From positions 806,001 through 870,000 of the forward strand of contig NZ_CP023000.1 in assembly GCF_002277895.1 (NCBI RefSeq): a DNA stretch of 64,000 bases. Direction: 5' to 3'. The first letter of the stretch is position 1, and the number at the start of each line of letters is the position of its first letter. Positions 18,055 to 27,116 of this stretch are shown one piece after another. A model generated the notes under the pieces. That model ran no database searches. It was not told the origin of the DNA and saw nothing but the letters and a program-made list of their open reading frames with translations. The stretch is from Rhizobium sp. 11515TR. GTDB lineage: Bacteria > Pseudomonadota > Alphaproteobacteria > Rhizobiales > Rhizobiaceae. The position numbers and the translations under genes are program-made.

Positions 18055-20151
18055 ATGCGTACGAAATATGGTTTCCTCTGCCTGTTCCTGGCATTTGCTT
18101 CATCGGCATATGCTCTGGAAGCCGGTTCACCGCCAGTTTTGACACCGCTGCCGCAGCAGGCGCAGGCCGCGCATTTGACGGCGCAATTTCTGCAGCGCTT
18201 CCACTATAAGCCGGTTCCGCTGGACGACGTCCTCTCCGCCAGGATCATGAATCGCTTCATCAAGTCCCTCGATCCGGACCGTCTCATCTTCCTGCAGAGC
18301 GATATCGACAAGTTCATGGCGGGCAGCACCAAGATCGATGACGCCATCAATCAGGAAGACTTGAATATCCCGTTTTCCATTTTCAATGTGTACGAGCAGC
18401 GCGTCGTCGACCGCATGACCTATGCGCGCAGCCTGCTCAATCAGAAGCTGGACTTTGCCACCAAGGAAGACTACGCGCTCCTACGCGACAAGGAGCCTTG
18501 GCCGCAAACCGAGGCGGAAAGCAACGATCTCTGGCGCAAACGCGTCAAGAACGACTGGCTGCGCCTCAAGCTTGCCGGCAAGGATGATGCCGCCATTCGC
18601 GATACGCTTGACAAGCGCTATGAAAACTCTCTTGAGCGCGCGTATAAATACAAGAGCGACGATGTCTTCCAGACATTCATGGACGCCTATACGACGTCGG
18701 TCGACCCGCATACCGACTATTTCGGCGCGACCGCCTCGGCCGAATTCGATATTTCCATGAAGCTCTCTCTGGTCGGTATCGGCGCGGTGCTGCAGGAAAG
18801 GGATGATTACACCACGATCCGCGAACTGGTCGCAGGCGGCCCGGCGCAACTCTCCGGCAAGCTCGCGGTCGGCGATCGCATCATCGGTGTCGGTCAAGGC
18901 GAAAATGGCCCGATCAAGGAAGTCGTCGGCACGCGACTCGATGAAATCGTGCAGATGATACGCGGCGCCAAGGGTTCGGTCGTGCGCCTTGATATTTTGC
19001 CCGCTGATGCCGGGCCGGATGGCAAGCATCACGTCATCAGTCTCGTCCGTGACAAGATCAGCCTCGACAAGCAGGCTGCCAAACAGACGATCCTGTCGGT
19101 AAAGGATGGCAATACGACGCGCAGGATTGGCGTGATCACTCTGCCGGCTTTCTATGAGGATTTCGAAGCCCGACGCAAGGGCGACAAGGATTACCGCAGC
19201 GCCAGCCGCGATGTCGCCAAGCTTCTCGGTGAACTGAAGCAGGAGAAGGTCGATGGCGTCCTGATCGACCTGCGCAACAATGGCGGCGGCTCGCTGGCCG
19301 AAGCGATCGACCTGACGGGCCTGTTCGTCGGCAAGGGTCCGGTCGTCCAGCAGCGCGATGCAGCCGGCGAGGTGGAGGTCGAGAGCGATGATCTTGCCGC
19401 CCCGGCCTGGACCGGCCCAGTCGGCGTGCTGATCAATCGCGGCTCGGCATCGGCCTCCGAGATCTTCGCCGCGGCGATCCAGGATTATGGTCGCGGCGTG
19501 ATTATCGGCGAACCGAGCTTCGGCAAGGGCACGGTGCAAACCGTTGTTAATCTCGATCAGGTGGCCCACAATCAAAAACCGAAATTCGGCGAGCTGAAAC
19601 TGACGGTCGCTCAATTCTTCCGCGTCAACGGCGGTACGACGCAATTGCGTGGCGTGACGCCGGATATCAGCCTGCCGGGACTTTCCGACCTCAAGACCTT
19701 CGGCGAATCCAGCTACGACAACGCGCTGCCTTGGACGCAGGTAAAGCCGGCGAGTTACAAGCCCTGGGCTGATATCCAGGCGCTGCTGCCGCAGCTGCAA
19801 AGTCGCCATGACGTGCGCGTGAAGGATGATCCGGAATACCAGCGCTTCGTGGAAGACGTCACCACGCTGAAGGAGCAGCGCGACAAGAAGACCATCTCTC
19901 TCAACGAAACCGAGCGTCGCAACGAGCTGACCGCTCAGGCAAACCGCATCAAGGCGCGCGGACAGGCCAATGACGGCATCGATACCGGCGAGGATGATGG
20001 CCTGCAGGCCAACGAGCGCAGCCTGAGCGCCGATATCGCCATCGAAAAGGCCCGCAAGAACGCAAAGGATATCCTGCAGAACGAGGCTGCCTCCATCGTT
20101 GCCGACGAGGCGGACCTGCAGGCCGGCATGTCGAGGGCCGCGGCAAAATAG
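18055..20151 (+). CDS. prc: Periplasmic carboxy-terminal processing protease (tail-specific protease Prc)
   Basis: 698 residues. The ATG at 18055 is taken over the TTG at 18052. A signal peptide (FLCLFLAFASSAYA) directs it to the periplasm. The architecture matches E. coli Prc: a long N-terminal helical region, a PDZ domain (about 225-300, LSLVGIGAVLQERDD then AGGPAQLSGKLAVGDRIIGV), the S41 domain with the Ser466/Lys491 dyad in GSASASEIF and FGKGTVQ, and a DUF3340 helical tail rich in charged residues. It degrades or trims periplasmic proteins and affects envelope maintenance. It appears monocistronic, with small hairpins downstream. Confidence 0.95.
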   Translation: MRTKYGFLCLFLAFASSAYALEAGSPPVLTPLPQQAQAAHLTAQFLQRFHYKPVPLDDVLSARIMNRFIKSLDPDRLIFLQSDIDKFMAGSTKIDDAINQEDLNIPFSIFNVYEQRVVDRMTYARSLLNQKLDFATKEDYALLRDKEPWPQTEAESNDLWRKRVKNDWLRLKLAGKDDAAIRDTLDKRYENSLERAYKYKSDDVFQTFMDAYTTSVDPHTDYFGATASAEFDISMKLSLVGIGAVLQERDDYTTIRELVAGGPAQLSGKLAVGDRIIGVGQGENGPIKEVVGTRLDEIVQMIRGAKGSVVRLDILPADAGPDGKHHVISLVRDKISLDKQAAKQTILSVKDGNTTRRIGVITLPAFYEDFEARRKGDKDYRSASRDVAKLLGELKQEKVDGVLIDLRNNGGGSLAEAIDLTGLFVGKGPVVQQRDAAGEVEVESDDLAAPAWTGPVGVLINRGSASASEIFAAAIQDYGRGVIIGEPSFGKGTVQTVVNLDQVAHNQKPKFGELKLTVAQFFRVNGGTTQLRGVTPDISLPGLSDLKTFGESSYDNALPWTQVKPASYKPWADIQALLPQLQSRHDVRVKDDPEYQRFVEDVTTLKEQRDKKTISLNETERRNELTAQANRIKARGQANDGIDTGEDDGLQANERSLSADIAIEKARKNAKDILQNEAASIVADEADLQAGMSRAAAK

Positions 20152-20296
20152 TCACGAAGTTCCATCGTGTCGCTCACGGCCGAGGAATCGATGTCCCTGC
20201 CGTGACGTCGACCGCCTCGTCGGCGGCGGATGCATAAGACTTGCATCTGCGGCAAAATGCCAAAAAGTGGATGGCTTTTGGACGTCGACCACCTGT

Positions 20297-20320
20297 CCCT
20301 TTGATTTCAAAGGGAATTTT
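20297..20320 (+). terminator. Weak terminator-like hairpin after prc
   Basis: CCCTTTGA and TCAAAGGG form an 8-bp stem with a minimal loop, followed by AATTTT. It lies about 145 bases after the protease stop. Confidence 0.45.
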
Positions 20321-20391
20321 CATTTCAGATCGAATAGACCGGAATTCATCTGCCTGCGGTGCCTCAGCTACGTTTCAGCTACCCGTTGTAA

Positions 20392-20487
20392 GCTTCGTGC
20401 GTGCGATACTTGCGCCCCCAACAAAGTTTCGCACGAAGCGCCTATAAAGCTCTCTGCTCTGCCTCATGCCCATGAGGCAGAGCTTTC
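20392..20487 (+). ncRNA. Candidate structured RNA, two strong hairpins
   Basis: Two perfect stems lie in tandem in the prc-yigZ gap. The first is GCTTCGTGCG (20392-20401) with CGCACGAAGC (20430-20439), loop 28 bases. The second is GCTCTGCCTCATG (20456-20468) with CATGAGGCAGAGC (20471-20483), followed by TTTCCC. No protein is encoded. It could be a small RNA, a leader structure of the YigZ-family gene, or terminator elements; no promoter was assigned. Confidence 0.4.
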
Positions 20488-20653
20488 CCGCCCGGATCAC
20501 GCTCAACGCGTTCCGGCTACGCCATTGAAGGCCTTGGATACTCCCGCGGCTATCCGCATCCAATTCATTTTGTCCCACGGCGCTCCACCGCATGTCTTTC
20601 GGGACAGTGGCAATGCCTCTTCGCAGCGTGCACGAAATTGGCTAAGAGGCCGT

Positions 20654-21238
20654 ATGTTTGAGCTTGTTTCGACCGCTACCGCTAATCAGGAAATCAAGCG
20701 AAGCCGGTTCGTTGCGACAGCCGGCCCGATTGCCGATACCGAGGCAGCAAAGGCGTTTGTCGCACAACACTCCGTCACGGATGCCAATCACAATTGCTGG
20801 GCCTGGCGCATCGGACAGGCCTATCGCTTCAGCGATGATGGCGAACCGAGCGGAACCGCCGGCAAGCCGATCCTCCAGGCCATCGACGGCTTCGAATTGA
20901 ATATGGTGGTCGTCGTCGTGACACGCTGGTTCGGCGGCACGCTTTTGGGCGCTGGCGGGCTGATCCGCGCTTATGGCGGCACCGCCGCACTATGTCTGCA
21001 AGGCGCTGAGAAGAGAGAAATACTTCCAACCGTTGCGGCAACGATCAACGTGCAGTTTTCACATCTTGCGCTGGTAAAAGCGAAACTTCTGGCAGAGGCG
21101 GGCGTGCGGCTCGTGGAGGAACGCTTCACCGAATCCGGAGCCGTGCTCGGTGTGACCATAGCCGCCTCGATGGTCGAACGGGTCGTTGACAACATTCAGG
21201 ATCTGACAAGCGGTCGAGCAACCGTAAAGTTGGATTGA
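20654..21238 (+). CDS. YigZ/IMPACT-family protein
   Basis: 194 residues from the ATG at 20654; the frame is open far upstream but that part is unrelated to the family. The YigZ core is clear: IKRSRFVATAGPI, then SDDGEPSGTAGKPIL (about residues 60-74) and VVVVVTRWFGGTLLGAGGLIRAYG. This domain occurs in the eukaryotic translation regulator IMPACT; the bacterial proteins bind nucleic acid and are linked to ribosome or translation stress, with no settled function. It sits alone between a structured intergenic region and a convergent MFS gene. Confidence 0.9.
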   Translation: MFELVSTATANQEIKRSRFVATAGPIADTEAAKAFVAQHSVTDANHNCWAWRIGQAYRFSDDGEPSGTAGKPILQAIDGFELNMVVVVVTRWFGGTLLGAGGLIRAYGGTAALCLQGAEKREILPTVAATINVQFSHLALVKAKLLAEAGVRLVEERFTESGAVLGVTIAASMVERVVDNIQDLTSGRATVKLD

Positions 21239-21297
21239 TCGGGATGCGCCGAAGGATAACGCTCTCGAAGCCTCGTGATGAGGCTGCGATAAGCAGA

Positions 21298-22590
21298 TCA
21301 ATCGCCGCCAGAGAAAACAGCGCCCTGAGGCTGCCCCGGTACGCAAGCGGCTACGCGCAGCACGCCATGAAACCCGACCCAAAGCGCAATCGACCCGAGT
21401 GCAAAACTGCCGAGGATCATGAACATCGTGCCATAGCCGATCTCCTGCGCCAGCCAGCCGCCGATCGCCGGGCTCAGGGATGCGCCGACCCCCTGCATAG
21501 TCATGACGACGCCCTGACCGACATTGACGCGCCCCGTTCCGTTCAAGATGCGGGCGACGAGCGTCGGCACGGCAACGCTTTGCAGGCCGGCGCCGATGCC
21601 ATCGAGAACCTGAACGGGATAGACACCCCAGGATGTAATCAGATGCGCCGCCACGAAGCCGCGGATCGGCAATGAGACAAACGAAACCAGCAGCACGAGC
21701 CATTGCCCCCTCTTTTCCGCCATATGCATCGCGATCAAGGAGGTGATGATCATCGTGCCCTGCGCCACCACCACGGTCAGGGCGACGAAACCCGCGGGAT
21801 CGGCCTGCCCGGCGGAGACGACGGCCAGCCCGAACAAGGGCAGCATCGCGCCGTTGCCAAGATGAAACAATGCAAGCGCGCCGGCCAGGATCAGCAGCGG
21901 CTTCGATTCTGCGAGCACCTTGAAGCCGCTCGGCTTTCTGTGTCTGGCAGGCTCCGTCTCTCCCAGCGGACCAGCGGCGGTAAGGGTCGCACCCCGCGCT
22001 TCGTCATCGTCGATCGCATCGGCTGGGATCATCAGCACGGAAATGATGGTCAGCACGCCGAAGACGGCTGACAGCCAGAACACGGCAGTCAGCCCGAACA
22101 TCCAGCCGAGCCATCCCGACAGGCCGGCGCCGACGAGGTTGCCAGCATGATTGAATGCCTGATTGTAACCATTCTGCCGATTGAAGCCCGTCTGCCGGGC
22201 AATGCCGAGCGTGATGCCATTGAGGGCAGGCCCGATCGCGGCGCCGGCAATAGCGGTCGCAACCTGCGACAGGGCTACGACCCAGAAGAGCTGCGAGACC
22301 AATATGATCATGGAGGCGAGGACCGTGCAGATGCCGAGCACGATCACGCATGTGCGCTTATGCGTCGTCTCATCGATGAAGGCTCCGGCAGGCGCCATCA
22401 TCACCATCCCCGCAATCCCGCCGATCGTCATGACGGAGCCGATCGACCCGCTTTGCCAGCCATGGGCGACGAGAAAAACGCCGAGGAAGGGGCCGATGCC
22501 CGCCTGAACATCAGCCATGAAGAAATTCAGAAATCCAAGTGGGACGAGAGCTCGGGCTTGCTGCTGGTCGTTGGGGGATGAACGCGACAA
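21298..22590 (-). CDS. MFS transporter
   Basis: 430 residues with 12 hydrophobic segments, starting LGFLNFFMADVQAGIGPFLGVFL. A central hydrophilic loop (about residues 195-225) separates the two six-helix halves. The pattern NRQNGYNQAFNHAGNLVGAGLSGWLG in helices 4-5 marks a subgroup common in rhizobia. It is a predicted inner-membrane exporter or importer with unknown substrate. It is transcribed in the same direction as the upstream VOC gene, 83 bases away, so the two may be co-regulated by the divergent LysR protein. Confidence 0.88.
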   Translation of the reverse strand: MSRSSPNDQQQARALVPLGFLNFFMADVQAGIGPFLGVFLVAHGWQSGSIGSVMTIGGIAGMVMMAPAGAFIDETTHKRTCVIVLGICTVLASMIILVSQLFWVVALSQVATAIAGAAIGPALNGITLGIARQTGFNRQNGYNQAFNHAGNLVGAGLSGWLGWMFGLTAVFWLSAVFGVLTIISVLMIPADAIDDDEARGATLTAAGPLGETEPARHRKPSGFKVLAESKPLLILAGALALFHLGNGAMLPLFGLAVVSAGQADPAGFVALTVVVAQGTMIITSLIAMHMAEKRGQWLVLLVSFVSLPIRGFVAAHLITSWGVYPVQVLDGIGAGLQSVAVPTLVARILNGTGRVNVGQGVVMTMQGVGASLSPAIGGWLAQEIGYGTMFMILGSFALGSIALWVGFHGVLRVAACVPGQPQGAVFSGGD

Positions 22591-22673
22591 GTGACAACCA
22601 CATGGTTCCTGAAATCGTCAGATGAAAAGCGCGTGATGGCAAAAGGTTCCCACTCATTTAGATGAATAGACCC

Positions 22674-23117
22674 CTAGGTCCGCGGCCCTAGCTGCTCCGT
22701 CGTGAACCCTATCTCTTGTCCGAAGGATAATTCAAGCGTATTGCCGTCGGGATCGGCAATATAGGTCCAGCAGCCCACCGGAAGCCCGTCGTCGCGTGGC
22801 TTTGACCGCAATATGCCCCGGCGTTGGGCTTCGTTGGCCTGACGCAGCACTTCCTCGCGCGAAGCGCAGGCGATGCCGATATGTCCGAAAGGGCCAAGCG
22901 GCGTGTCGTGGAGGCTGCGCGATGCGACGAGAACGAGCGCAAAGGGACGCAAGCCATCCGCCATCCATGCGACCGCGTCCAGCGGCGCCTTTGCATCCCG
23001 GCGATGGATGATATGAAGACCGGCAAATTCCTCATAGAAGGCAATGCTTCTGTCAAGATCGCGCACGAGCAGTGCGACATGGGATAACCCCAGATCCGTG
23101 TTTGTTGAGTGGCTCAT
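22674..23117 (-). CDS. VOC-family (glyoxalase-like) protein
   Basis: 147 residues from the ATG at 23117, preceded by an AAAGGAG-type ribosome site; an upstream in-frame start would add 8 residues. Two beta-alpha-beta-beta-beta modules are visible: LSHVALLVRDLDRSIAFYEEFAGL (first metal ligand His) and GHIGIACASREEV, ending in YIADPDGNTLELSF, which supplies the C-terminal glutamate ligand. The superfamily includes glyoxalases, ring-cleavage dioxygenases and resistance proteins. It is divergent from a LysR gene 73 bases away, its probable regulator. Confidence 0.9.
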   Translation of the reverse strand: MSHSTNTDLGLSHVALLVRDLDRSIAFYEEFAGLHIIHRRDAKAPLDAVAWMADGLRPFALVLVASRSLHDTPLGPFGHIGIACASREEVLRQANEAQRRGILRSKPRDDGLPVGCWTYIADPDGNTLELSFGQEIGFTTEQLGPRT

Positions 23118-23168
23118 GGTCAATTCTCCTTTCCTTTCCAATTTGGATCATTGACACTGAGAATGGAA

Positions 23169-23181
23169 ATCGAAATACGAT
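23169..23181. promoter_or_regulatory. Possible LysR binding box
   Basis: ATCG-AAATA-CGAT is an inverted repeat in the short gap between the divergent VOC and LysR genes, where an autoregulatory LysR site is expected. Inference from position and symmetry only. Confidence 0.4.
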
Positions 23182-23190
23182 ATCAAAATC

Positions 23191-24201
23191 ATGCACAAGA
23201 TGAATAATATTGCCGCCTCGGATTTGAACCTTCTGCTCGTCCTGGAGGCCTTGCTCGAGGAGCGTCACGTCTCGCGCGCGGCCTTACGGCTCAACCGCTC
23301 GCAACCGGCGGTCAGCCACGCACTAGCGAGACTGAGGGATATCTTCAACGATCCACTACTGGTGAGAGGCAGCGATGGGATGCAGCCGACTGCACGAGCG
23401 CTTGAACTCGCCGAGCCTCTGTCGGAAGCCCTTGCACTCGTGCGCTCCATGGTGGAACAGCCTTTATTCGATATCGGGCAGACCGAGCGCCTTTTCCGCC
23501 TGTCGCTGTCGGATTATGGCGCTGCCATTCTCTTGCCCGCTCTTGTCTCGCGACTGAGGCAATGTGCGCCGCTTGTCGATCTCACCGTCGTCTCTTATGG
23601 CAGGGAGAGAGCTCTTGCCGCCTTGACAGATGGCGAGATCGACCTTGCCGTCGGTGTTTATCCGACATTGAAACAGCCGAGCCATCGCGATCTCAATAGC
23701 ATGCTGCTGTTCGACGAGAGCTTCGCCTGCCTGATGGATGCGAAGTCCGCATCTCTGCCCCTGGATCTCGCCGCCTATCTGTCGCGGCCGCATGTTCAGG
23801 TTTCGGTCGCGTTGCAGGACAGCAGCGAGATCGACGCCGCGCTCTTACGACTGGGCCACAAGCGCCGGATCGCCATTCAGATTCCCCATTGGTCGGCCGC
23901 ACCGGATCTCGTACGCGGCACCGATCTCATATTGACTGCGGCACGGCGCAGCATAGAACATCTGTCGGATCAGGATCTTCTGTGTCTTGAGGTGCCTTTC
24001 ACCTTGCCGAGCTTCCCTTTCGTCCAGACTTGGCATCGCCGCCGCGATCGGGATGCGGCGCATCGTTGGCTCCGCGCGCAGATCGAGGACTTGATACGGC
24101 CGACGACCGGAAATGCAGGCGGTAAACCTCTGGATCAAATCAAGGGGCAAGTTCGCTCGGATCAGCTTCGGCAGGATCGAGTGTTTGCAAACGGAGCGTG
24201 A
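23191..24201 (+). CDS. LysR-family transcriptional regulator
   Basis: 336 residues. The winged helix reads SDLNLLLVLEALLEERHVSRAALRLNRSQPAVSHALARLRDIF (about residues 10-52), followed by LVRGSDGMQPTARA and an effector-binding domain. A second ATG three codons in (23200) could also serve as start. The C-terminal 35 residues after WLRAQIEDLIR go beyond the usual family end. It is divergent from the VOC gene and probably regulates it and perhaps the MFS gene beyond. Confidence 0.92.
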   Translation: MHKMNNIAASDLNLLLVLEALLEERHVSRAALRLNRSQPAVSHALARLRDIFNDPLLVRGSDGMQPTARALELAEPLSEALALVRSMVEQPLFDIGQTERLFRLSLSDYGAAILLPALVSRLRQCAPLVDLTVVSYGRERALAALTDGEIDLAVGVYPTLKQPSHRDLNSMLLFDESFACLMDAKSASLPLDLAAYLSRPHVQVSVALQDSSEIDAALLRLGHKRRIAIQIPHWSAAPDLVRGTDLILTAARRSIEHLSDQDLLCLEVPFTLPSFPFVQTWHRRRDRDAAHRWLRAQIEDLIRPTTGNAGGKPLDQIKGQVRSDQLRQDRVFANGA

Positions 24202-24244
24202 CTGTGTCCGCATCCATCCGGGCGACCGAAACTCCAAATAGCTT

Positions 24245-24411
24245 AAAAAGAGAAGGATTCGGAGGGAAAGCCGAATCCTTCTCGTCTTGATCGGAGGTCA
24301 ACCGATCGGGGTGGGCAGCCGCATCGGATTGGAACGATGGGCTGCTGCTACCGACACAGTGTGTCGGATTGTGGCGGACTCGGAGTTTGAAAACGCCCCT
24401 CGCCCAAGCTT
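24245..24411 (-). ncRNA. Candidate trans-acting small RNA with own promoter and terminator
   Basis: No protein gene occupies this strand, yet the sequence has all parts of a small RNA unit. A promoter (TTGTCA, 17-base spacer, TATATA) places the start near 24411. Three stem-loops follow: 24351-24367 (CCGACA / TGTCGG), 24289-24307 (GATCGG / CCGATC, 7-base loop) and a 13-bp terminator at 24250-24283. The terminator is followed on this strand by TTTTTAAG. Its loop includes CUUUCCCU, a pyrimidine-rich sequence resembling an anti-Shine-Dalgarno. The ~167-base size and three-hairpin shape resemble rhizobial trans-sRNAs. I cannot assign a known family. Confidence 0.6.
24250..24283 (-). terminator. 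Strong Rho-independent terminator, minus strand
   Basis: Perfect 13-bp arms GAGAAGGATTCGG (24250-24262) and CCGAATCCTTCTC (24271-24283) enclose an 8-base loop. The T-run lies on the minus strand (plus-strand AAAAA at 24245-24249), so it mainly ends right-to-left transcription. It could also help stop the LysR transcript on the plus strand, where the 3' side is GTCTTG. Confidence 0.8.
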
Positions 24412-24417
24412 GGTTCC

Positions 24418-24446
24418 TATATACATACATTCGGTATGTTTGACAA
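24418..24446 (-). promoter_or_regulatory. Sigma-70-type promoter of the small RNA, with internal inverted repeat
   Basis: On the minus strand TTGTCA (24446-24441) and TATATA (24423-24418) are 17 bases apart. The spacer holds ACATAC-ATTCG-GTATGT (24423-24439), which has the same half-sites and 5-base gap as the TetR operators near 9.95 kb. GGAAC at 24417-24413 followed 19 bases later by TT also gives a weaker match to the stress-sigma consensus. Confidence 0.55.
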
Positions 24447-24750
24447 CAAGTTCGATGCGGATTAAGGCAGCAACTGGAAAAAAATTCTTGTTCGCACGTG
24501 CCGCGGCATTCATATTCCTGCAGCCACAGGCGGTTATCTGACCAGGCGGTTCGCCAGCGTCATACGGGAGCGCTGTACGCGAAGAACGACGAGGATGCTT
24601 TGACGACCTGGCTACCCAAGGAATAATATCTGGTAAATCAGATCTGCCCTCGAGATGCCGCCCCCTGAAATCTTACTGAAAACGATTGTGTCGCCGCGAC
24701 ATCTATGAGATGGCGCCCGCGACGATAGTGGCAATCGCTGGGAGAACCGG

Positions 24751-26310
24751 ATGAACCTTCTGGGAAAAGACAGGCTTGCGAGTGCGCATCAGCAGGCTGA
24801 GTCCATCGACAGCAGCTCATGCTGCGAATATTCGTGGGTACCGGGGAGCCTAGCCATATATTTCATCGTCCAGGCAGCCATCCGCATCGCCATCTCCAAC
24901 TCGCTGCGGATCGACGAAGCACAGCAGTTTCTCGTCGGCCAATGGCTCGCCTGGGGATATGACGCCCAGCCGCCGCTCTACAACTGGATTCAGTACGGCA
25001 TCTTCGAAATCTTCGGCACGAGCGTTGCATCGCTCGTCATCGTGAAGAATCTCCTGCTTTTCCTCGTCTATCTCGCCTATTACAAGCTTCTGCGATTGCT
25101 TGTGACCGACAAAAGCCTGGCGACGGTCGGGACGCTATCGCTCCTGACGATGCCACAGATGTTTTGGCAGGCGCAGAGAGACCTGACGCATACGGTCGGC
25201 ACCCTGCTTGCGGTGCTCATGCTCATCTACTTCGTCGTTGCAACCATTCGTCGCCCGACGCTCGTCTCCTATGCGCTGATCGGCCTTTGGGCCGGACTTG
25301 GCATGCTGACGAAATACAATTTCGCTCTGGTGATCATCAGCGTCCTCGTCGCGACCTTCTTTCATCCAGTTGGACGAAAAAGGCTCATCGACTGGCGCCT
25401 TCTGCTGACATTGGCAATCGCCGTTCTCGTGTTCCTGCCGCACGCCATATGGATGGTGTCCAACATGGACCGGGTCCTGGCAACGACGGTCCACACCATG
25501 TCGGAGCAAGGCGCCGGCGGAAAACTTTCCGACATCGGTTTCGGACTTCTGGAGCTAATAAAGACGAGCGTCGCCATCATTGCTCCCACCAGCGTGATCT
25601 TTCTGCTGTTCTTCCGTCAATCATTCCTGCGTTCGCTGCGGGCCAGAAGCGAATGGAGCGATTTCGCCGGAAGGATACTTTCAAGCACCGTCGCGATCCT
25701 GCTGGTCTTGATACTGGTGATCACGCTTACGGAGTTTCGCGACCGCTGGCTGCTCCCCTTCCTGTTTCTGCTGCCGGCCTATTTCTGTCTGAAGCTCGAT
25801 GCAGCCGGACTGCAAAGCCAGGCCGATATAAAAAAATTCCTTTATGTACCCATCGTCATGATGATTGCGCTGCCGCTGATCATAGCCGGAGGTATCCTTT
25901 TTGCGCGGTTTTTCCATTCTTATGAGCATTTGAACGCGCCCTACGCCACCTTCGTGGACAAAGTCGTCACCGTAGAAGGAAAACAACCCTCGGCAGTTGT
26001 GACGACGACCTGGCTCAAGGCCGGCAATCTGCGTGTGAACATGCCGCACACATCGATCATATCGACGGAATATCCTGCGTCGGATTTAAGCCGGCAAGCC
26101 ATAGGAGACGGACCGGTCCTGCTGGTCTGGAACGAGCGGGACGGACATCAATCAACCATGCCGAATGCACTGCAGCAATGGCTCACATCGAAATTCGGAA
26201 CGGCGGCGGAGCTGCCGCCGCAACAGGACGTCGCCCTTCCATATTACTATGGCAGGGAGCCGGATCGCTATCATTTTGGTTATGCGTGGTATTATCCCAA
26301 GCCCAACTGA
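24751..26310 (+). CDS. GT39-type glycosyltransferase family integral membrane protein
   Basis: 519 residues with about 10-11 transmembrane helices in the first 390 residues and a soluble C-terminal periplasmic domain. The first loop has the acidic motif SLRIDEAQQFLVGQWLAWGYDAQPPLYNWI, as in ArnT/PMT-like (GT39/GT83) transferases that use a polyprenyl-phosphate sugar donor in the inner membrane. It may modify lipid A, another glycan or a protein on the periplasmic side. It stands alone between a small RNA candidate and a convergent gene. A small hairpin overlaps its stop codon (ATCCCAAG 26294-26301, CTTGGGAT 26311-26318). Confidence 0.85.
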   Translation: MNLLGKDRLASAHQQAESIDSSSCCEYSWVPGSLAIYFIVQAAIRIAISNSLRIDEAQQFLVGQWLAWGYDAQPPLYNWIQYGIFEIFGTSVASLVIVKNLLLFLVYLAYYKLLRLLVTDKSLATVGTLSLLTMPQMFWQAQRDLTHTVGTLLAVLMLIYFVVATIRRPTLVSYALIGLWAGLGMLTKYNFALVIISVLVATFFHPVGRKRLIDWRLLLTLAIAVLVFLPHAIWMVSNMDRVLATTVHTMSEQGAGGKLSDIGFGLLELIKTSVAIIAPTSVIFLLFFRQSFLRSLRARSEWSDFAGRILSSTVAILLVLILVITLTEFRDRWLLPFLFLLPAYFCLKLDAAGLQSQADIKKFLYVPIVMMIALPLIIAGGILFARFFHSYEHLNAPYATFVDKVVTVEGKQPSAVVTTTWLKAGNLRVNMPHTSIISTEYPASDLSRQAIGDGPVLLVWNERDGHQSTMPNALQQWLTSKFGTAAELPPQQDVALPYYYGREPDRYHFGYAWYYPKPN

Positions 26311-26381
26311 CTTGGGATTGCGCAGCCATTCGATCTCATCGGTGGCTGAGACGATCGAGAAGCAGGAGGGATTGACGTCGG

Positions 26382-27014
26382 CTACCGCTCCAGCGCGCCC
26401 TTTCCGGCGAGAATATGATTGCGAAACTTCGCAATTCGCGCGGTCCGTGTTTCGGACTTCTTCACGGAACCGAGGTTGATCACGTAGCTTTTCTTTCGCC
26501 CCGGTGTCAGATCATGGAAAGCCTCCGCCAATTCGGGATCGGAATCCAGCGCCTCGATCAGCTCGTCAGGCAATTCGATATCGCTCACCCCTTTCACCGG
26601 CTTGAGGCCGGCCTCCGCGTATCCCATCGCCTCCTTCAGATAGGCTCGGATGATGGGCGCCATCTTCGCCACGGCGGCATTGCTCACGAAGCGGATCATA
26701 TCGGGATGCCGGGTATTCTGCCCTTGCTTTTCGAGCACGCCTTCCGCGTCTTTCATGAGTGCCGCGTTGAAGAAAGTGAGGCGAAAATCACCGCGAAAGG
26801 CGCCGAGGATGACGATGTTGCGCCCTTCGTGCATGTAACATGGATGGGCCCATTTCACCGTCTCGACGAGCCCCGCCTCTAGACAGATCCGGCGCAGTTC
26901 GTTCAGACCGTCTATCCATTGCCTCGTCGAACAGTCCGGTGTCGCAAAGCGTTCACAGCGTCCGCATCCCTTGGTAAAGAAGTCCTCGATATCGGTAATC
27001 ATGTCCTCATCCAC
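26382..27014 (-). CDS. YdeI/OmdA-family protein
   Basis: 210 residues with a GTG start at 27014 (GGAA six bases upstream); an ATG at 27002 is the alternative. The N-terminal part is a DUF1801-like YdhG fold (LNELRRICLEAGLVETVKWAHPCYMHEGRNIVILGAFRGDFRLTFF) and the C-terminal third is the OmdA domain (DLTPGRKKSYVINLGSVKKSETRTARIAKFRNHILAGKG). Family members are soluble proteins of uncertain role, some linked to antimicrobial resistance. It converges on the GT39 gene. Confidence 0.85.
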   Translation of the reverse strand: MDEDMITDIEDFFTKGCGRCERFATPDCSTRQWIDGLNELRRICLEAGLVETVKWAHPCYMHEGRNIVILGAFRGDFRLTFFNAALMKDAEGVLEKQGQNTRHPDMIRFVSNAAVAKMAPIIRAYLKEAMGYAEAGLKPVKGVSDIELPDELIEALDSDPELAEAFHDLTPGRKKSYVINLGSVKKSETRTARIAKFRNHILAGKGALER

Positions 27015-27116
27015 TTCATATTCCGGCTATCTGCAACATCCACACTGTCAGCTTGGTGAAAGTAAGCGGCCGGACATGCTCGCATGATCGTATCCCGGGC
27101 TTGCGAGCAATGGGTC

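Noticed and set aside
18481..19809. Minus-strand frame of 442 codons
   Set aside because: Antisense to the tail-specific protease.
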